Below, piece by piece: positions 29,353 through 38,076 of a DNA stretch of 64,000 nucleotides. Position numbers and translations under genes: made by a program. Position 1 is the stretch's first letter; each line of letters opens with the position of its first letter. The DNA comes from Sporomusa sphaeroides DSM 2875 (GTDB taxonomy: Bacteria; Bacillota; Negativicutes; Sporomusales; Sporomusaceae), in the NCBI RefSeq assembly GCF_001941975.2, contig NZ_CP146991.1:4151001-4215000 (forward strand). Direction: 5' to 3'. Below the pieces are notes generated by a model, which was given only the letters and a program-made list of their open reading frames with translations, searched no databases and had not been told where the DNA came from.

Positions 29353-30153
29353 CTGAACAGCATCGCAACAGAGAATTTGTCCGTTGCCTACGAGGATAAC
29401 CTGATAGTGGATGGTTTGAATATGCAGGTCCCGCAGGGAAAAATTACAACCATCATCGGTCCAAACGGCTGCGGCAAGTCCACGGTATTAAAAGCCGTGG
29501 GGCGCATCCTGAAACCGAAAAACGGCGTGGTATATCTGAATGGGAAGGATATCCGGCACTTAACAACCAGGGAAGTAGCCAAAAAAATGGCCATTCTGCC
29601 GCAGTCGCCTCAGGCCCCGGCCGGTTTGACGGTGGGCGAACTGGTGGCCTACGGCCGCTTTCCTTACCAGCGGGGCTTAGGCAAACTAACCCTAGAGGAC
29701 CAAAAAATCATTGCCTGGGCGCTGGCGGCCACAAGGCTTACAGAGCTGGAAACCACGGCGGTGGACACCCTTTCCGGCGGGCAGCGCCAGCGGGTCTGGA
29801 TCGCCATGGCCCTTGCGCAGCAGACCGATTTGATTCTGCTGGATGAGCCGACTACCTATCTCGATTTGTCCTACCAGCTAGAAGTGCTGGAGCTGCTCTA
29901 CCGCCTGAACCGGGAACAGGGCTGCACCATTGTAATGGTGCTCCATGACCTCAACCTTGCCGCCCGCTTTGCCGACTACATGGTGGCCATCCGCTGCGGG
30001 AGCATTGTCCGCCACGGTTCACCTGAGGAAGTAATGACCGCAGAGGTATTGCGGGATACGTTCCGCATCGACGCCCGGATCATTACAGAACCCCGCACCG
30101 GTCGGCCCACCTGCATTTCCTACGACCTGATTAAAGATAACATCCCTATATGA
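29353..30153 (+). CDS. FecE/BtuD-type ABC transporter ATP-binding protein
   Basis: About 266 residues with Walker [11 protein letters not shown]-loop LPQSPQAP, signature [10 protein letters not shown], Walker B LILLDEPT and H-loop VLHD. It energises the FecCD permeases. The first strand ([13 protein letters not shown]) needs an upstream start. In frame there is a stop at 29344-29346, so the only good candidate with a ribosome site (AAAGGA, 9 bases) is CTG at 29353. The next is TTG at 29377, which would clip the first strand. The ATG at 29343 is out of frame. Confidence 0.88.
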   Translation: MNSIATENLSVAYEDNLIVDGLNMQVPQGKITTIIGPNGCGKSTVLKAVGRILKPKNGVVYLNGKDIRHLTTREVAKKMAILPQSPQAPAGLTVGELVAYGRFPYQRGLGKLTLEDQKIIAWALAATRLTELETTAVDTLSGGQRQRVWIAMALAQQTDLILLDEPTTYLDLSYQLEVLELLYRLNREQGCTIVMVLHDLNLAARFADYMVAIRCGSIVRHGSPEEVMTAEVLRDTFRIDARIITEPRTGRPTCISYDLIKDNIPI

Positions 30154-30166
30154 AAGAAGGTGCCAG

Positions 30167-30922
30167 ATGAAAAAGATTGCAATTTACGGCAAAGGCGGTA
30201 TCGGCAAATCAACCACCGTATCCAATGTGGCGGCAGCCATGGCGGCGCTGGGACTGACCGTGCTGCAAGTCGGCTGCGACCCTAAGGCCGATTCCACCCG
30301 CACCCTGACCGGCGGGGAAAACATTCCCACCGTGCTCGATACCCTGCGGCAGAACGGCGACGCAGCGCTGGACGACCTTGTGGTCAAAAGCAGCACCGGC
30401 GTGCTGTGTGTAGAGTCGGGCGGACCGGTTCCCGGCGTGGGCTGTGCCGGACGCGGCATCATCACAGCTTTTGAAAAACTGGAGGAACTGGATGCCTACG
30501 AAGTTTACAAACCGGACGTGGTGCTGTACGACGTGCTGGGCGACGTGGTCTGCGGCGGCTTTGCCATGCCCATCCGGGGCGGCTATGCCGACGAGGTGTG
30601 CATTGTCACCTCCGGCGAGATGATGGCCCTTTACGCCGCAGCCAATATCGCCCACGCCGTCAAGAGCTTTGGCAAGCGCGGCTACGCCTCGCTGCGGGGG
30701 CTGATCCTTAACGCCAAGAACATTGCGGACGAACAGGAGCTGGTGGACAAGGCGGCGGCGGAGATCCAAACGCCGGTCATTTACCGGCTGCCCCGCGATC
30801 CGTTTGTGCAGCAGGCCGAAGCGCAGGGCAAAACGGTGGTAGAGGCTTTTCCGGCTTGCCCGATGGCGGCCCATTACCAGTCGCTTGCCAAACTGCTGCT
30901 GGAAGGAGGCGAAACGCGATAA
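30167..30922 (+). CDS. Nitrogenase iron protein-like reductase (NifH/BchL/CfbC superfamily)
   Basis: A 251-residue P-loop ATPase of the NifH superfamily. Walker [11 protein letters not shown] at residues 7-16 and the CDPKAD switch are present. Both inter-subunit [4Fe-4S] ligands are kept: Cys93 in PGVGCAGRG and Cys129 in [10 protein letters not shown]. The arginine at the NifH ADP-ribosylation position (CAGRG) is also present. It should donate electrons, with ATP hydrolysis, to the NifDK-like pair encoded next. It starts 13 bases after the ATPase gene with GAAGGTG. The absence of nifB, nifE and nifN here argues against nitrogen fixation. Confidence 0.93.
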   Translation: MKKIAIYGKGGIGKSTTVSNVAAAMAALGLTVLQVGCDPKADSTRTLTGGENIPTVLDTLRQNGDAALDDLVVKSSTGVLCVESGGPVPGVGCAGRGIITAFEKLEELDAYEVYKPDVVLYDVLGDVVCGGFAMPIRGGYADEVCIVTSGEMMALYAAANIAHAVKSFGKRGYASLRGLILNAKNIADEQELVDKAAAEIQTPVIYRLPRDPFVQQAEAQGKTVVEAFPACPMAAHYQSLAKLLLEGGETR

Positions 30923-30936
30923 ACGGACTAAAACAC

Positions 30937-32217
30937 TTGAAACGCCTGTCGGCAGTGAAGTCCAATACAGGCATAAAATTCCTGACGCCCGCTGTTTCCC
31001 CCGGCAACCACTGCCCGATGCGCATCGCGTCGGTAAATGTGAAAAATATCAGGGGCTTGTCTTCTTTACTGGTGGGAATGCCGGAATGCACCACCCACTC
31101 GCGGCTGTTCAACCCCCGTCCGGAGGGCCCGCAGGGCGAGCTGCACTGGCTGTATGTGCTGGATGCGCAGGAGGTGGTGTTCGGCTGCCGGAACGGGCTG
31201 ATCGCTGCCCTCCGGACAATGGACAAAGCCGGGGCCAAGGCCATTCTGCTGATTGTCACCTGCGTGCCGGAGCTGATTGGGGAGGACATCCAGGCAATTG
31301 TCAGGGAAGTGCAGCCGGAATTGTCTGCCCGCGTCACCTTCGTGCTGCTGGGCCAGTTCAAAAACATCAGCTATCCGCCTGGTTCGTGGAAAACGATGGA
31401 AGCGATGGGCACGCTGATGGCGGCAAAAACACCGGACTCCAGCCGTATTAACGTGCTGGGCCGCGCCCCGGGGGAAGAACATATCCCCCTGCCGTCCCTA
31501 CTGCCGGCGCTTGCCGGACAAGGCCTGAAGCTGCGCTATCTGGCACCGGGCGCTTCCCTGGAGGATTTCCAAAGCGCGCCGGACGCCGTCCTGAATTTGG
31601 TGGTTTCTCCCTTCATGCAGCCGCTGGCCGCCAGAATGGAACGGGAATTTGGCATACCCTATATTGCCCTGCATACACTATATGCTGTGGAAAGCATCGA
31701 CAAGGCTTATGCCGCCCTGGCAGAACATTTTGGCCTTGCCTGGGGCGATGCCTTTGCCCAGGAACGGCAGGAAGCCCTAGCCTGGCAAAACCAGGCAGTT
31801 GCGAGGCTTAAAGGCCTCCGGTATGTATTTTGTCCCCGCATTGACATTCCCCTGCCGCTGGCCGTCTATCTTACCGGGCTTGGCATGGAACCGCTGCTTT
31901 TACATTTGGAGGAATATTATCCGGAGGACAGGGACTATGCCCGGGAGCTTAACACCCTGGGCCATAATCCCTGGGTCTGCCGGATGGTAAATGCCCAAGC
32001 CGATTTGCCGGTTTTGAAAAAGCTGGCGCCGGATTTATGCTTTGGTTACCTGCCTGCTGCCCACCAACCCATTCCCTGCGTACCGGAGCTGCTTGATTTT
32101 TACGGACAAGTGGGCTATGCCCGGACCAGCCATCTGTTAAAAAGAATCTTAGGCGTAATGAATGGAATGGACGCCGCCGGAAAAGGAGGGACCGCCTATG
32201 GGTCTGCATCGTTTTAA
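30937..32217 (+). CDS. NifD-like component 1 of a nitrogenase-like reductase
   Basis: About 426 residues of the nitrogenase component-1 fold. Three cysteines match the NifD cluster ligands: Cys26 (GNHCPM), Cys51 (GMPECTTH) and Cys109 (VTCVPELIGEDI, matching the TC-x3-LIGDDI of NifD); Cys84 is extra. No clear FeMo-cofactor ligands are seen. Start is unsettled. TTG at 30937 has no ribosome site, whereas ATA at 30919, overlapping the NifH-like stop, has GGAGG 10 bases upstream and would add six residues. The frame also stays open back to 30856. Its 3' end overlaps the frame of the next gene. Confidence 0.85.
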   Translation: MKRLSAVKSNTGIKFLTPAVSPGNHCPMRIASVNVKNIRGLSSLLVGMPECTTHSRLFNPRPEGPQGELHWLYVLDAQEVVFGCRNGLIAALRTMDKAGAKAILLIVTCVPELIGEDIQAIVREVQPELSARVTFVLLGQFKNISYPPGSWKTMEAMGTLMAAKTPDSSRINVLGRAPGEEHIPLPSLLPALAGQGLKLRYLAPGASLEDFQSAPDAVLNLVVSPFMQPLAARMEREFGIPYIALHTLYAVESIDKAYAALAEHFGLAWGDAFAQERQEALAWQNQAVARLKGLRYVFCPRIDIPLPLAVYLTGLGMEPLLLHLEEYYPEDRDYARELNTLGHNPWVCRMVNAQADLPVLKKLAPDLCFGYLPAAHQPIPCVPELLDFYGQVGYARTSHLLKRILGVMNGMDAAGKGGTAYGSASF

Positions 32218-33427
32218 GCCGCTGCCTTCGGGCCGCATGGGTATTCTGTGGACACTTGCCACCATTCGTGACGCCGCCCTGGTGGAATTTGGCTGTATGG
32301 GACATATGCTTTACAGCGGTGTAACGCTCAAGCGCGCCGGCGTACATGATGCCTGCCGGCTTTACTCCACACATATCGACGAAACAGATATCGCCCTTGG
32401 CAGTACCGAGCGGCTTAACCATACCCTCGACAATGTGATAAAACGCGATCAGCCGCGGGTAATTTTCCTTTTGCCCTCGTCGATTCCCGAGGTGATCGGA
32501 ACAGATCTTCCTGCTCTCTGTGAGGAATTGCAGCCCGAATATCCTGACGTCCGCTTGCTGCCCTTCGGCTACGGCGGATTTAATATCACCCAGCACCGCG
32601 GCGTACAGGAAGCGCTGCTGCTGCTGGCCCAAACGCTGCCGGTGGAAGTACGGCCGACACCACAGCCGACGTTTAATATTATTGGCTCCTGTGCTGATCT
32701 GTTCCGCTTTCAGGCCGACGCGCTCGAGCTGGTCCGGATACTGGAGGGCACATTCGGCATCAAACCGCTGTGCGTGCTGACCTCGGCTGCGTCTGTTGCC
32801 GACATTGAGCAGATGGGCGGCGCCCATATTAACCTTGTCATCCGGCGCGAGGGCGAACCTGCAGCCAGGCATTTGCAGCAGCGCTTCGGGACCCCCTATC
32901 TTTTAGGGCGGCCCTACGGCCTTGACGGAACCAGGCGGTGGCTGGAGGAAATCGCGCAACTGGCCGGCCTGACGGCCGATTCCGCTTTCCTCAGGGCCCA
33001 GCAGAAGCTCTGCCGGCAGCAGCTTACAGCCGTTATGCCGGCCTTCGCGCACATGGTTAGAGCGCATCCGGCTGAAACCGCCTTGTCTTTAGGCGGGCAC
33101 GCAGATGTGGTCAAAGGCATTCTTGCTTTTGGCTGCGGCGAACTTGCCTTTGCCAAAGGAACCTGCTGGTGCGATTGTCCCGAGATGGCCAGCGGGGATA
33201 TCCCCTATTTTGCGGAGGCTGAGTGGACGCGGGCCGTCCGGGAACACAAGCAGGGTATACTTATGGCCAGCGGCGAAGCGCTGGCCTGGGCGGACCGCAA
33301 TACGGAGCTGCAAATTTCCAACCCGGACATAAAATGGCGGCTGCACCCGTATGAACCGCCCTTGATGGGTTTTCGCGGCGCTGTACAGCTGGCGAATCTG
33401 TGGATCAACGAGAATATTGAGGATTAA
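32198..33427 (+). CDS. NifK-like component 1 partner subunit
   Basis: A 409-residue component-1 homologue. The ATG at 32198 has AAGGAGGG 7 bases upstream; it overlaps the end of the NifD-like gene by 20 bases. Alignment by eye to NifK gives Cys33 (FGCMGH) at the position of NifK Cys95, a conserved DACRLYSTHIDETDIALGS block, and serine (LPSSIPEVIGTDL) where NifK has its third cluster cysteine. The N-terminal region carrying the first cysteine is missing. With the partner's three cysteines this gives a 3+1 pattern. It is the last gene of the operon and a bidirectional terminator follows. Confidence 0.85.
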   Translation: MGLHRFKPLPSGRMGILWTLATIRDAALVEFGCMGHMLYSGVTLKRAGVHDACRLYSTHIDETDIALGSTERLNHTLDNVIKRDQPRVIFLLPSSIPEVIGTDLPALCEELQPEYPDVRLLPFGYGGFNITQHRGVQEALLLLAQTLPVEVRPTPQPTFNIIGSCADLFRFQADALELVRILEGTFGIKPLCVLTSAASVADIEQMGGAHINLVIRREGEPAARHLQQRFGTPYLLGRPYGLDGTRRWLEEIAQLAGLTADSAFLRAQQKLCRQQLTAVMPAFAHMVRAHPAETALSLGGHADVVKGILAFGCGELAFAKGTCWCDCPEMASGDIPYFAEAEWTRAVREHKQGILMASGEALAWADRNTELQISNPDIKWRLHPYEPPLMGFRGAVQLANLWINENIED

Positions 33428-33439
33428 AGGCGTACATGT

Positions 33440-33474
33440 AAAAGAGCACTTGCAGTTTCTGCAGGTGCTCTTTT
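33440..33474. terminator. Bidirectional terminator ending the uptake operon
   Basis: AAAGAGCACTTGCAG pairs with CTGCAGGTGCTCTTTT with one G-T pair. T tails exist on both strands. Confidence 0.85.
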
Positions 33475-33479
33475 CACTG

Positions 33480-34565
33480 TTATTCAGGCTGTCCCTCAGG
33501 TCCGGGTTTGGGGCCATGGCCTTTATGCATATGGCCTTTGCTGTTAATCATGTTATCCACCCGTTGCTCCATCTTTTCCTTCATTTTGTCGGCTTTCTCC
33601 ACCGTCAGTTTACCGGCCTTTACGCCTTCGTCAAGCCGCTGGGTCATCTGGGCAACCAGGAAGTCTTTAAGCTCCTGTTCAGAAACGCCCTGTTCATTGG
33701 CAATAGCCACTAAGGTTTTTCCGGCCTGCCGCTCGGTTTTGAAGGTTGCGGCATCCATTTTGAGCAGTGCTAAGAGTTCGCTGTTGTCAAACGCATGCCC
33801 CCGCATATGTCCCGGTCCCATATGCATAGGCCCTTGGCCATTAATCATAGCTGCAACCCGGGCAGGCATATCGGCCTTGATTTTTTCAGCTTTTTCCGCT
33901 GTCAGCTTACCGGTTTTTACGCCTTCGTCAAGCCGCTGAGTCATCTGTTCTGTCAGGAAATTTTGGAGTGACTGTTCCGACACCCCCTGCTCTTTCGCAA
34001 TAGCTGCTAAGGTTTTCCCGGCCTGCCGCTCAGTTTTGAAGGTTGCGGCATCCATTTTAAGCAGTGCTAAGAGTTTGCTGTTGTCAAACGCATGCCCCCG
34101 CATATGTCCCGGTCCCATATGCATAGGCCCTTTGCCATTAATCATATCGGCAACCCGGGCAGGCATATCGGCCTTGATTTTCTCAGCTTTTTCCGCTGTC
34201 AGCTTACCTGTTTTTACGCCTTCGTCAAGCCGCTGGGTCATTTGTTCTATCAGGAAATTTTGGAGTGACTGTTCCGACACCCCCTGCTCTTTCGCAATAG
34301 CCGCCAGGGTTTTGCCCTCTTTCATGGCAGCACGAAACGCTGCTTCATCCATTTTCAGAAAAGCCAATAATTTAGTCTGGCTTTCTTTAAAACCTTTCAT
34401 GCCATGCCGGTCAGGTCTGTCGGCTTTGTGGGCAATACCGCTTCTTTTGCCATTTGCTATATCTTGCTGGTCTGCAGTTACCGCCGCCATTGCGATACCA
34501 TTTACCGTAATCATGGCGGCAATACCAAGGGCCACATACCATTTTTTATTCTTGTTCATATACAA
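33480..34565 (-). CDS. Secreted protein with three 99-residue DUF2680-like repeats
   Basis: A 361-residue exported protein. Signal peptide of about 27 residues (MNKNKKWYVALGIAAMITV start, from the second methionine). It then has three tandem repeats of about 99 residues, each with LLALLKMDAATFK, GKTLAAIAKEQGVSEQ and a LDEGVKTGKLTAEKAEKIK helix, and a Met/His/Gly-rich spacer (GPMHMGPGHMRGH). The helix pattern resembles DUF2680/YckD-type proteins. The Met/His-rich linkers could bind metal; that is inference. Repeats 1 and 2 are nearly identical at DNA level with a 297-bp period, pointing to a recent duplication or gene conversion. Confidence 0.75.
   Translation of the reverse strand: MYMNKNKKWYVALGIAAMITVNGIAMAAVTADQQDIANGKRSGIAHKADRPDRHGMKGFKESQTKLLAFLKMDEAAFRAAMKEGKTLAAIAKEQGVSEQSLQNFLIEQMTQRLDEGVKTGKLTAEKAEKIKADMPARVADMINGKGPMHMGPGHMRGHAFDNSKLLALLKMDAATFKTERQAGKTLAAIAKEQGVSEQSLQNFLTEQMTQRLDEGVKTGKLTAEKAEKIKADMPARVAAMINGQGPMHMGPGHMRGHAFDNSELLALLKMDAATFKTERQAGKTLVAIANEQGVSEQELKDFLVAQMTQRLDEGVKAGKLTVEKADKMKEKMEQRVDNMINSKGHMHKGHGPKPGPEGQPE
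33721..34318 (-). repeat. Near-identical tandem 297-bp DNA repeat within the secreted-protein gene
   Basis: The segment beginning GGCCTGCCGCTC at 33723 recurs at 34020 with only scattered substitutions over almost 300 bases. A more divergent third unit covers the rest of the gene. Confidence 0.8.
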
Positions 34566-34652
34566 TCAACCATCCTCTCATCACTTTTTTTCGGGTATGA
34601 TTGTATTATGAACCGCCGATTTTATAATTTCATTAGAAAAAAGCACCAAATA

Positions 34653-35870
34653 TTATTTTTCTCTTTCAGCGGCCACAGGACACTCGCCGGCGTCATCCCT
34701 TTTGTGCCAGTTTAAAAAGACCAGCCCCCCCAGCGCCAGCAGTACGCCCCCGGTAATGAGAAACACCGGCCTGATGCCAATCCAGAAGCTGACCATACCG
34801 CCAATCAGCGGCCCGGTCATCGAGCCCAGGTGGTTGGCTGTTGTCGTCAGGCCAAATACCCGCCCCCGCGAATTCGGATCGGTGCAGGAAACGGCGATGG
34901 TATTAATAGCGGGAAAAACACCGACAACAAATAATCCATACAGGAATTGCAGTACGCTAAACTGATAAATATCGGCGGAAAAATACTGGGAAAAGCTAAA
35001 CATACCGGCCCCCAGAAAGGCGATGGTCAGTACTTGGGCAAACCCCCGCCGCTGGCCGATCCGTCCCCACAGCGGCGCTGCAATCGCCCCGGCAATACCG
35101 GCCAAACTATACACGATGCCGGCTGTCAGCGCAGCCCCTTCCATTGTCCCCTGCAATTCGGATATATACAGGGCAATCAGTGGCTGCAACAGCATGGCGA
35201 CGGTTTGCACCGCAAACAGCAAACACAGCATTTGCACCAGCTGGCGATTGGCAAACGCTGTTTTCAAATCATCCAGCATACCGCCTTCCTGTACGGCAGT
35301 TGCGTTATTTTCCGGCTCTTTCACCAGCATCCCGGCAATAACGGTTCCCCCGAAGATAATCGCCGCAGCAATAACAAAAGAAAATCGCATACCAAAAATA
35401 TGTGACAGACTCCCTCCCAGCAAGGGGCCGACAATACCGCCAATCAGCAGGGTTGTCTGCATAATTCCCAGACTGAAGCCCATATGCTCTTTGGGCGTTG
35501 ACGCCGCCACGATGGCCATAGCTGCCGGAACAAAGCCGCTGGCAACCCCCTGCAGCAGTCTGACAATCAATAATTCAACAGGATTTCTAACCAAATACCC
35601 TAAAAAGTAGACAAAGGCCAGGCTAAACCCTGCCCGCAGCAGCATCCGCCGCCGCCCGCTCTTGTCGGCACACCGTCCCCAGTAGGGAGCCAGAAAAGCC
35701 GACACCAAAAAGGAACTGGAAAGCACCAGACCTGACCACATATTTACATTCTCCGGACTTGCGCCAATATCCAAAAGATATAAAGGCAGGAAGGGTACCA
35801 GCATGGTATAGCTGGCCCCTGACAGCATAACCGCCAAAGCCAGGGTCCAAAGATTCTTGCGCCACTTCAA
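34653..35870 (-). CDS. MFS transporter, drug-exporter type
   Basis: A 405-residue major facilitator with 12 membrane segments. MFS motif A appears as GRCADKSGRRRML after segment 2, and RLLQGVASGFVPAAMA in segment 4 with GIMQTTLLIGGIVGPLLGG in segment 5 resembles motif C of DHA1 drug:proton antiporters (MdtG/YxlH-like). Substrate unknown. TTG start follows GAGGAG by 8 bases. It is monocistronic. Confidence 0.85.
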   Translation of the reverse strand: MKWRKNLWTLALAVMLSGASYTMLVPFLPLYLLDIGASPENVNMWSGLVLSSSFLVSAFLAPYWGRCADKSGRRRMLLRAGFSLAFVYFLGYLVRNPVELLIVRLLQGVASGFVPAAMAIVAASTPKEHMGFSLGIMQTTLLIGGIVGPLLGGSLSHIFGMRFSFVIAAAIIFGGTVIAGMLVKEPENNATAVQEGGMLDDLKTAFANRQLVQMLCLLFAVQTVAMLLQPLIALYISELQGTMEGAALTAGIVYSLAGIAGAIAAPLWGRIGQRRGFAQVLTIAFLGAGMFSFSQYFSADIYQFSVLQFLYGLFVVGVFPAINTIAVSCTDPNSRGRVFGLTTTANHLGSMTGPLIGGMVSFWIGIRPVFLITGGVLLALGGLVFLNWHKRDDAGECPVAAEREK

Positions 35871-35942
35871 CTACAGGACTCCTCTCCTACTCCGTTTGCA
35901 AGCCCTGTGGGGCAGCCCGGCCATCGCGGCAGCTCCATAGGA

Positions 35943-37850
35943 CTAATATGTTTTTTTTGTTTCAATATTGTAGCTTTTGAGTTTACGATACAAGGTACTC
36001 CGGTCCATCCCCAGCAGTTCTGCCGTGCGCGAGATATTGGAATTGCACTTTTCCAAAGCCGCTACAATTTCCGCCACCTCCGGCCTTCTGACCGTCACAG
36101 CCGCATCGGGGCCGATGTCCTCCCGGTCATCCCAGTATTGCTTCACCACATCAACGGTGATGACCTGTTCGTTGCAAATAATAATCAGCCGCTCAAGGAA
36201 ATACATTAATTCCCGGACATTGCCGGGCCAGTCATATTCCTGTAAATACCGGTATACTGCCGGTACTATTTCCACTTGTTTATTGTACTTTGCCGTAAAC
36301 TGACGGACGAAATACTGTGCCAGGCAGGCAATATCGGCACTCCTTTTGCGCAGCGGCGCCAGGTTCAAGGTCAGCACTTTAAACCGGTAAAACAAATCCT
36401 GGCGAAACTGCCCTTCTTTGACCAAATCGCCCAGCTTCTTATTTGTGGCAGCAATAATCCTGACATCTATCGGAATATATTTGTCGTCACCCAGCCGCAT
36501 AACCTGCCGTTCCTGCAATACTCTCAGCAGGCGGCTTTGTCCGTATTTATCCATTTCCGATATTTCATCAAGAAAAATCGTGCCACGGTGCGCCATTTCA
36601 AATAACCCTGGTTTGCCTTTTTTCGCGGCGCCGGTAAACGCTCCCTCGACATAGCCAAACAGCTCGCTTTCCAACAGATTGGCAGGCAAGGCGGCACAAT
36701 TGACGGCAACAAACGGTCCGTGTTTGCGACAGCTTTCATTATGAATACTTTGCGCAAACAATTCCTTGCCTGTTCCCGATTCGCCAAAAATCAAAACCGT
36801 GGCATTATCCACCAGCGCCATCTCCCGGGCAATGCGCTTGCTTTCCTTTAGCTGCGGGGAGCTGCCGATAATATCGGTAAAACGATAGCTGGCGACAAAC
36901 CGCCTGGCAAGCACCTGGTTGCGGATTTTGGCCTCAAGCTCCTGAATATGCGTAATATCCTGAAAAGTAATGATAGCGCCTGTTAGCTGGCTGTCAACAA
37001 TAACAGGCGCAATATTATACGTAAGCCAAATGCTGCCTTGCTGCACGGTTTGGCCGGTAATGCGCTTCCGTTTGGCCAGACAGAGGTCTACCTCGATGCC
37101 GCTCAGCACCTGATCAATTTGCTTGCCGACAATCTCCGGTGCAGAAATTTTCAGCAAAGTTTCGGCAGCCGGATTAAAAACCTCCACCGTCTTTTGCGGA
37201 TTAATACTAATAATGCCTTCCAGGGAATAATCGGCTAAAGCTTTGAATTTTTGCGCCTGTTCTTTTTCTATCTTTCTGGCCTGAATGATCTTCTCGGCTT
37301 CAGCAAAAGCCGTCCTGATGGAAAATTCCCCTGACCGGATAAGATGATGGGTCAGCCCCTGTTTGGCGGCAAGCAGCACTGTCTTGATGCCGCCTACCAC
37401 AATATCGGCGTCCGATTGGGCCACTTCCGCGATCCGGGCAGGAATGTCCTCACTTGTTTCCAGGCGATAGATGGTCAGGTTGATGCCCAGTATCGCCGAA
37501 AGGCTTTCAATATCATAAACCATATTGTCAAAAGCCACCATGGCCACTTGTGGACGGTCCAAGGCGGTAATCTTCTTGGCTTCATAAAAAACCTGCGCCA
37601 AATCCTGGCCGCTGATGGGTATCTCGACAACAGGAATCTGAATCCGGGCTTTAATAATAACCCTGGCGGTACCGCCCCGGCTGATAATAACAGAAACATC
37701 CTGCTGTTCCAAGGCTTTGGCCAGACGGATCGCCCGTTTAAGCCTTGCCAGATAGATGACCACACGGTCTGCTATCCCCAGTTCATGGATGATTTTCCTG
37801 CCCTGTAAAAACAATTGTTTATCCGGAGCAATAAACGCAATTTTAGCCAT
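35943..37850 (-). CDS. Sigma-54-dependent activator with PrpR N-terminal domain
   Basis: A 635-residue enhancer-binding protein. PrpR_N ligand domain (about 1-175), PAS (about 195-305, [14 protein letters not shown]), AAA+ domain (about 320-560) with Walker A GESGTGKE, the sigma-54 contact loop GAFTGA and Walker B GTIFLDEI, and a C-terminal Fis-type helix-turn-helix ([19 protein letters not shown]). The ATG at 37850 has AAGGAG 7 bases upstream; a longer open frame has none. It diverges from garD, which has a sigma-54 promoter and a palindromic site in the shared region, so garD is its likely target. Confidence 0.9.
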   Translation of the reverse strand: MAKIAFIAPDKQLFLQGRKIIHELGIADRVVIYLARLKRAIRLAKALEQQDVSVIISRGGTARVIIKARIQIPVVEIPISGQDLAQVFYEAKKITALDRPQVAMVAFDNMVYDIESLSAILGINLTIYRLETSEDIPARIAEVAQSDADIVVGGIKTVLLAAKQGLTHHLIRSGEFSIRTAFAEAEKIIQARKIEKEQAQKFKALADYSLEGIISINPQKTVEVFNPAAETLLKISAPEIVGKQIDQVLSGIEVDLCLAKRKRITGQTVQQGSIWLTYNIAPVIVDSQLTGAIITFQDITHIQELEAKIRNQVLARRFVASYRFTDIIGSSPQLKESKRIAREMALVDNATVLIFGESGTGKELFAQSIHNESCRKHGPFVAVNCAALPANLLESELFGYVEGAFTGAAKKGKPGLFEMAHRGTIFLDEISEMDKYGQSRLLRVLQERQVMRLGDDKYIPIDVRIIAATNKKLGDLVKEGQFRQDLFYRFKVLTLNLAPLRKRSADIACLAQYFVRQFTAKYNKQVEIVPAVYRYLQEYDWPGNVRELMYFLERLIIICNEQVITVDVVKQYWDDREDIGPDAAVTVRRPEVAEIVAALEKCNSNISRTAELLGMDRSTLYRKLKSYNIETKKTY

Positions 37851-37901
37851 ACAGCAACTCCTTGCCAGTATAAGTACTATGCTCATTCTAACGCAACTTT
37901 T

Positions 37902-37926
37902 GCAACAAAACAACAACATTTGTTGC
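37902..37926. promoter_or_regulatory. Palindromic activator site upstream of garD
   Basis: GCAACAAA and TTTGTTGC form a perfect 8-bp inverted repeat around 9 bases, 43 bases before the -24 element. It is a likely site of the divergently encoded sigma-54 activator. Confidence 0.55.
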
Positions 37927-37969
37927 TTTTAGTCAGCTTGCCCTGCCGGAGATGCAGCAATTTCCGGCT

Positions 37970-37985
37970 TGGCACAGTTATTGCA
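37970..37985 (+). promoter_or_regulatory. Sigma-54 (-24/-12) promoter of garD
   Basis: TGGCAC-N5-TTGCA matches the RpoN consensus exactly at the invariant GG and GC. It lies about 90 bases before the garD start and fits the adjacent activator gene. Confidence 0.85.
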
Positions 37986-38076
37986 AGAGAAGTAGGTACA
38001 ACAAACAACAATGCAAACCGTTCCCCGTAAACCTGTAATAGAATAGCTTGATTAACTTGCTAAAAGGAGAATTGCT

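Noticed and set aside
30167-33427. Nitrogen-fixation (nif) operon
   Set aside because: The NifK-like protein lacks two of the three P-cluster cysteines, FeMo-cofactor ligands are not evident, and nifB, nifE, nifN and Mo-uptake genes are absent.
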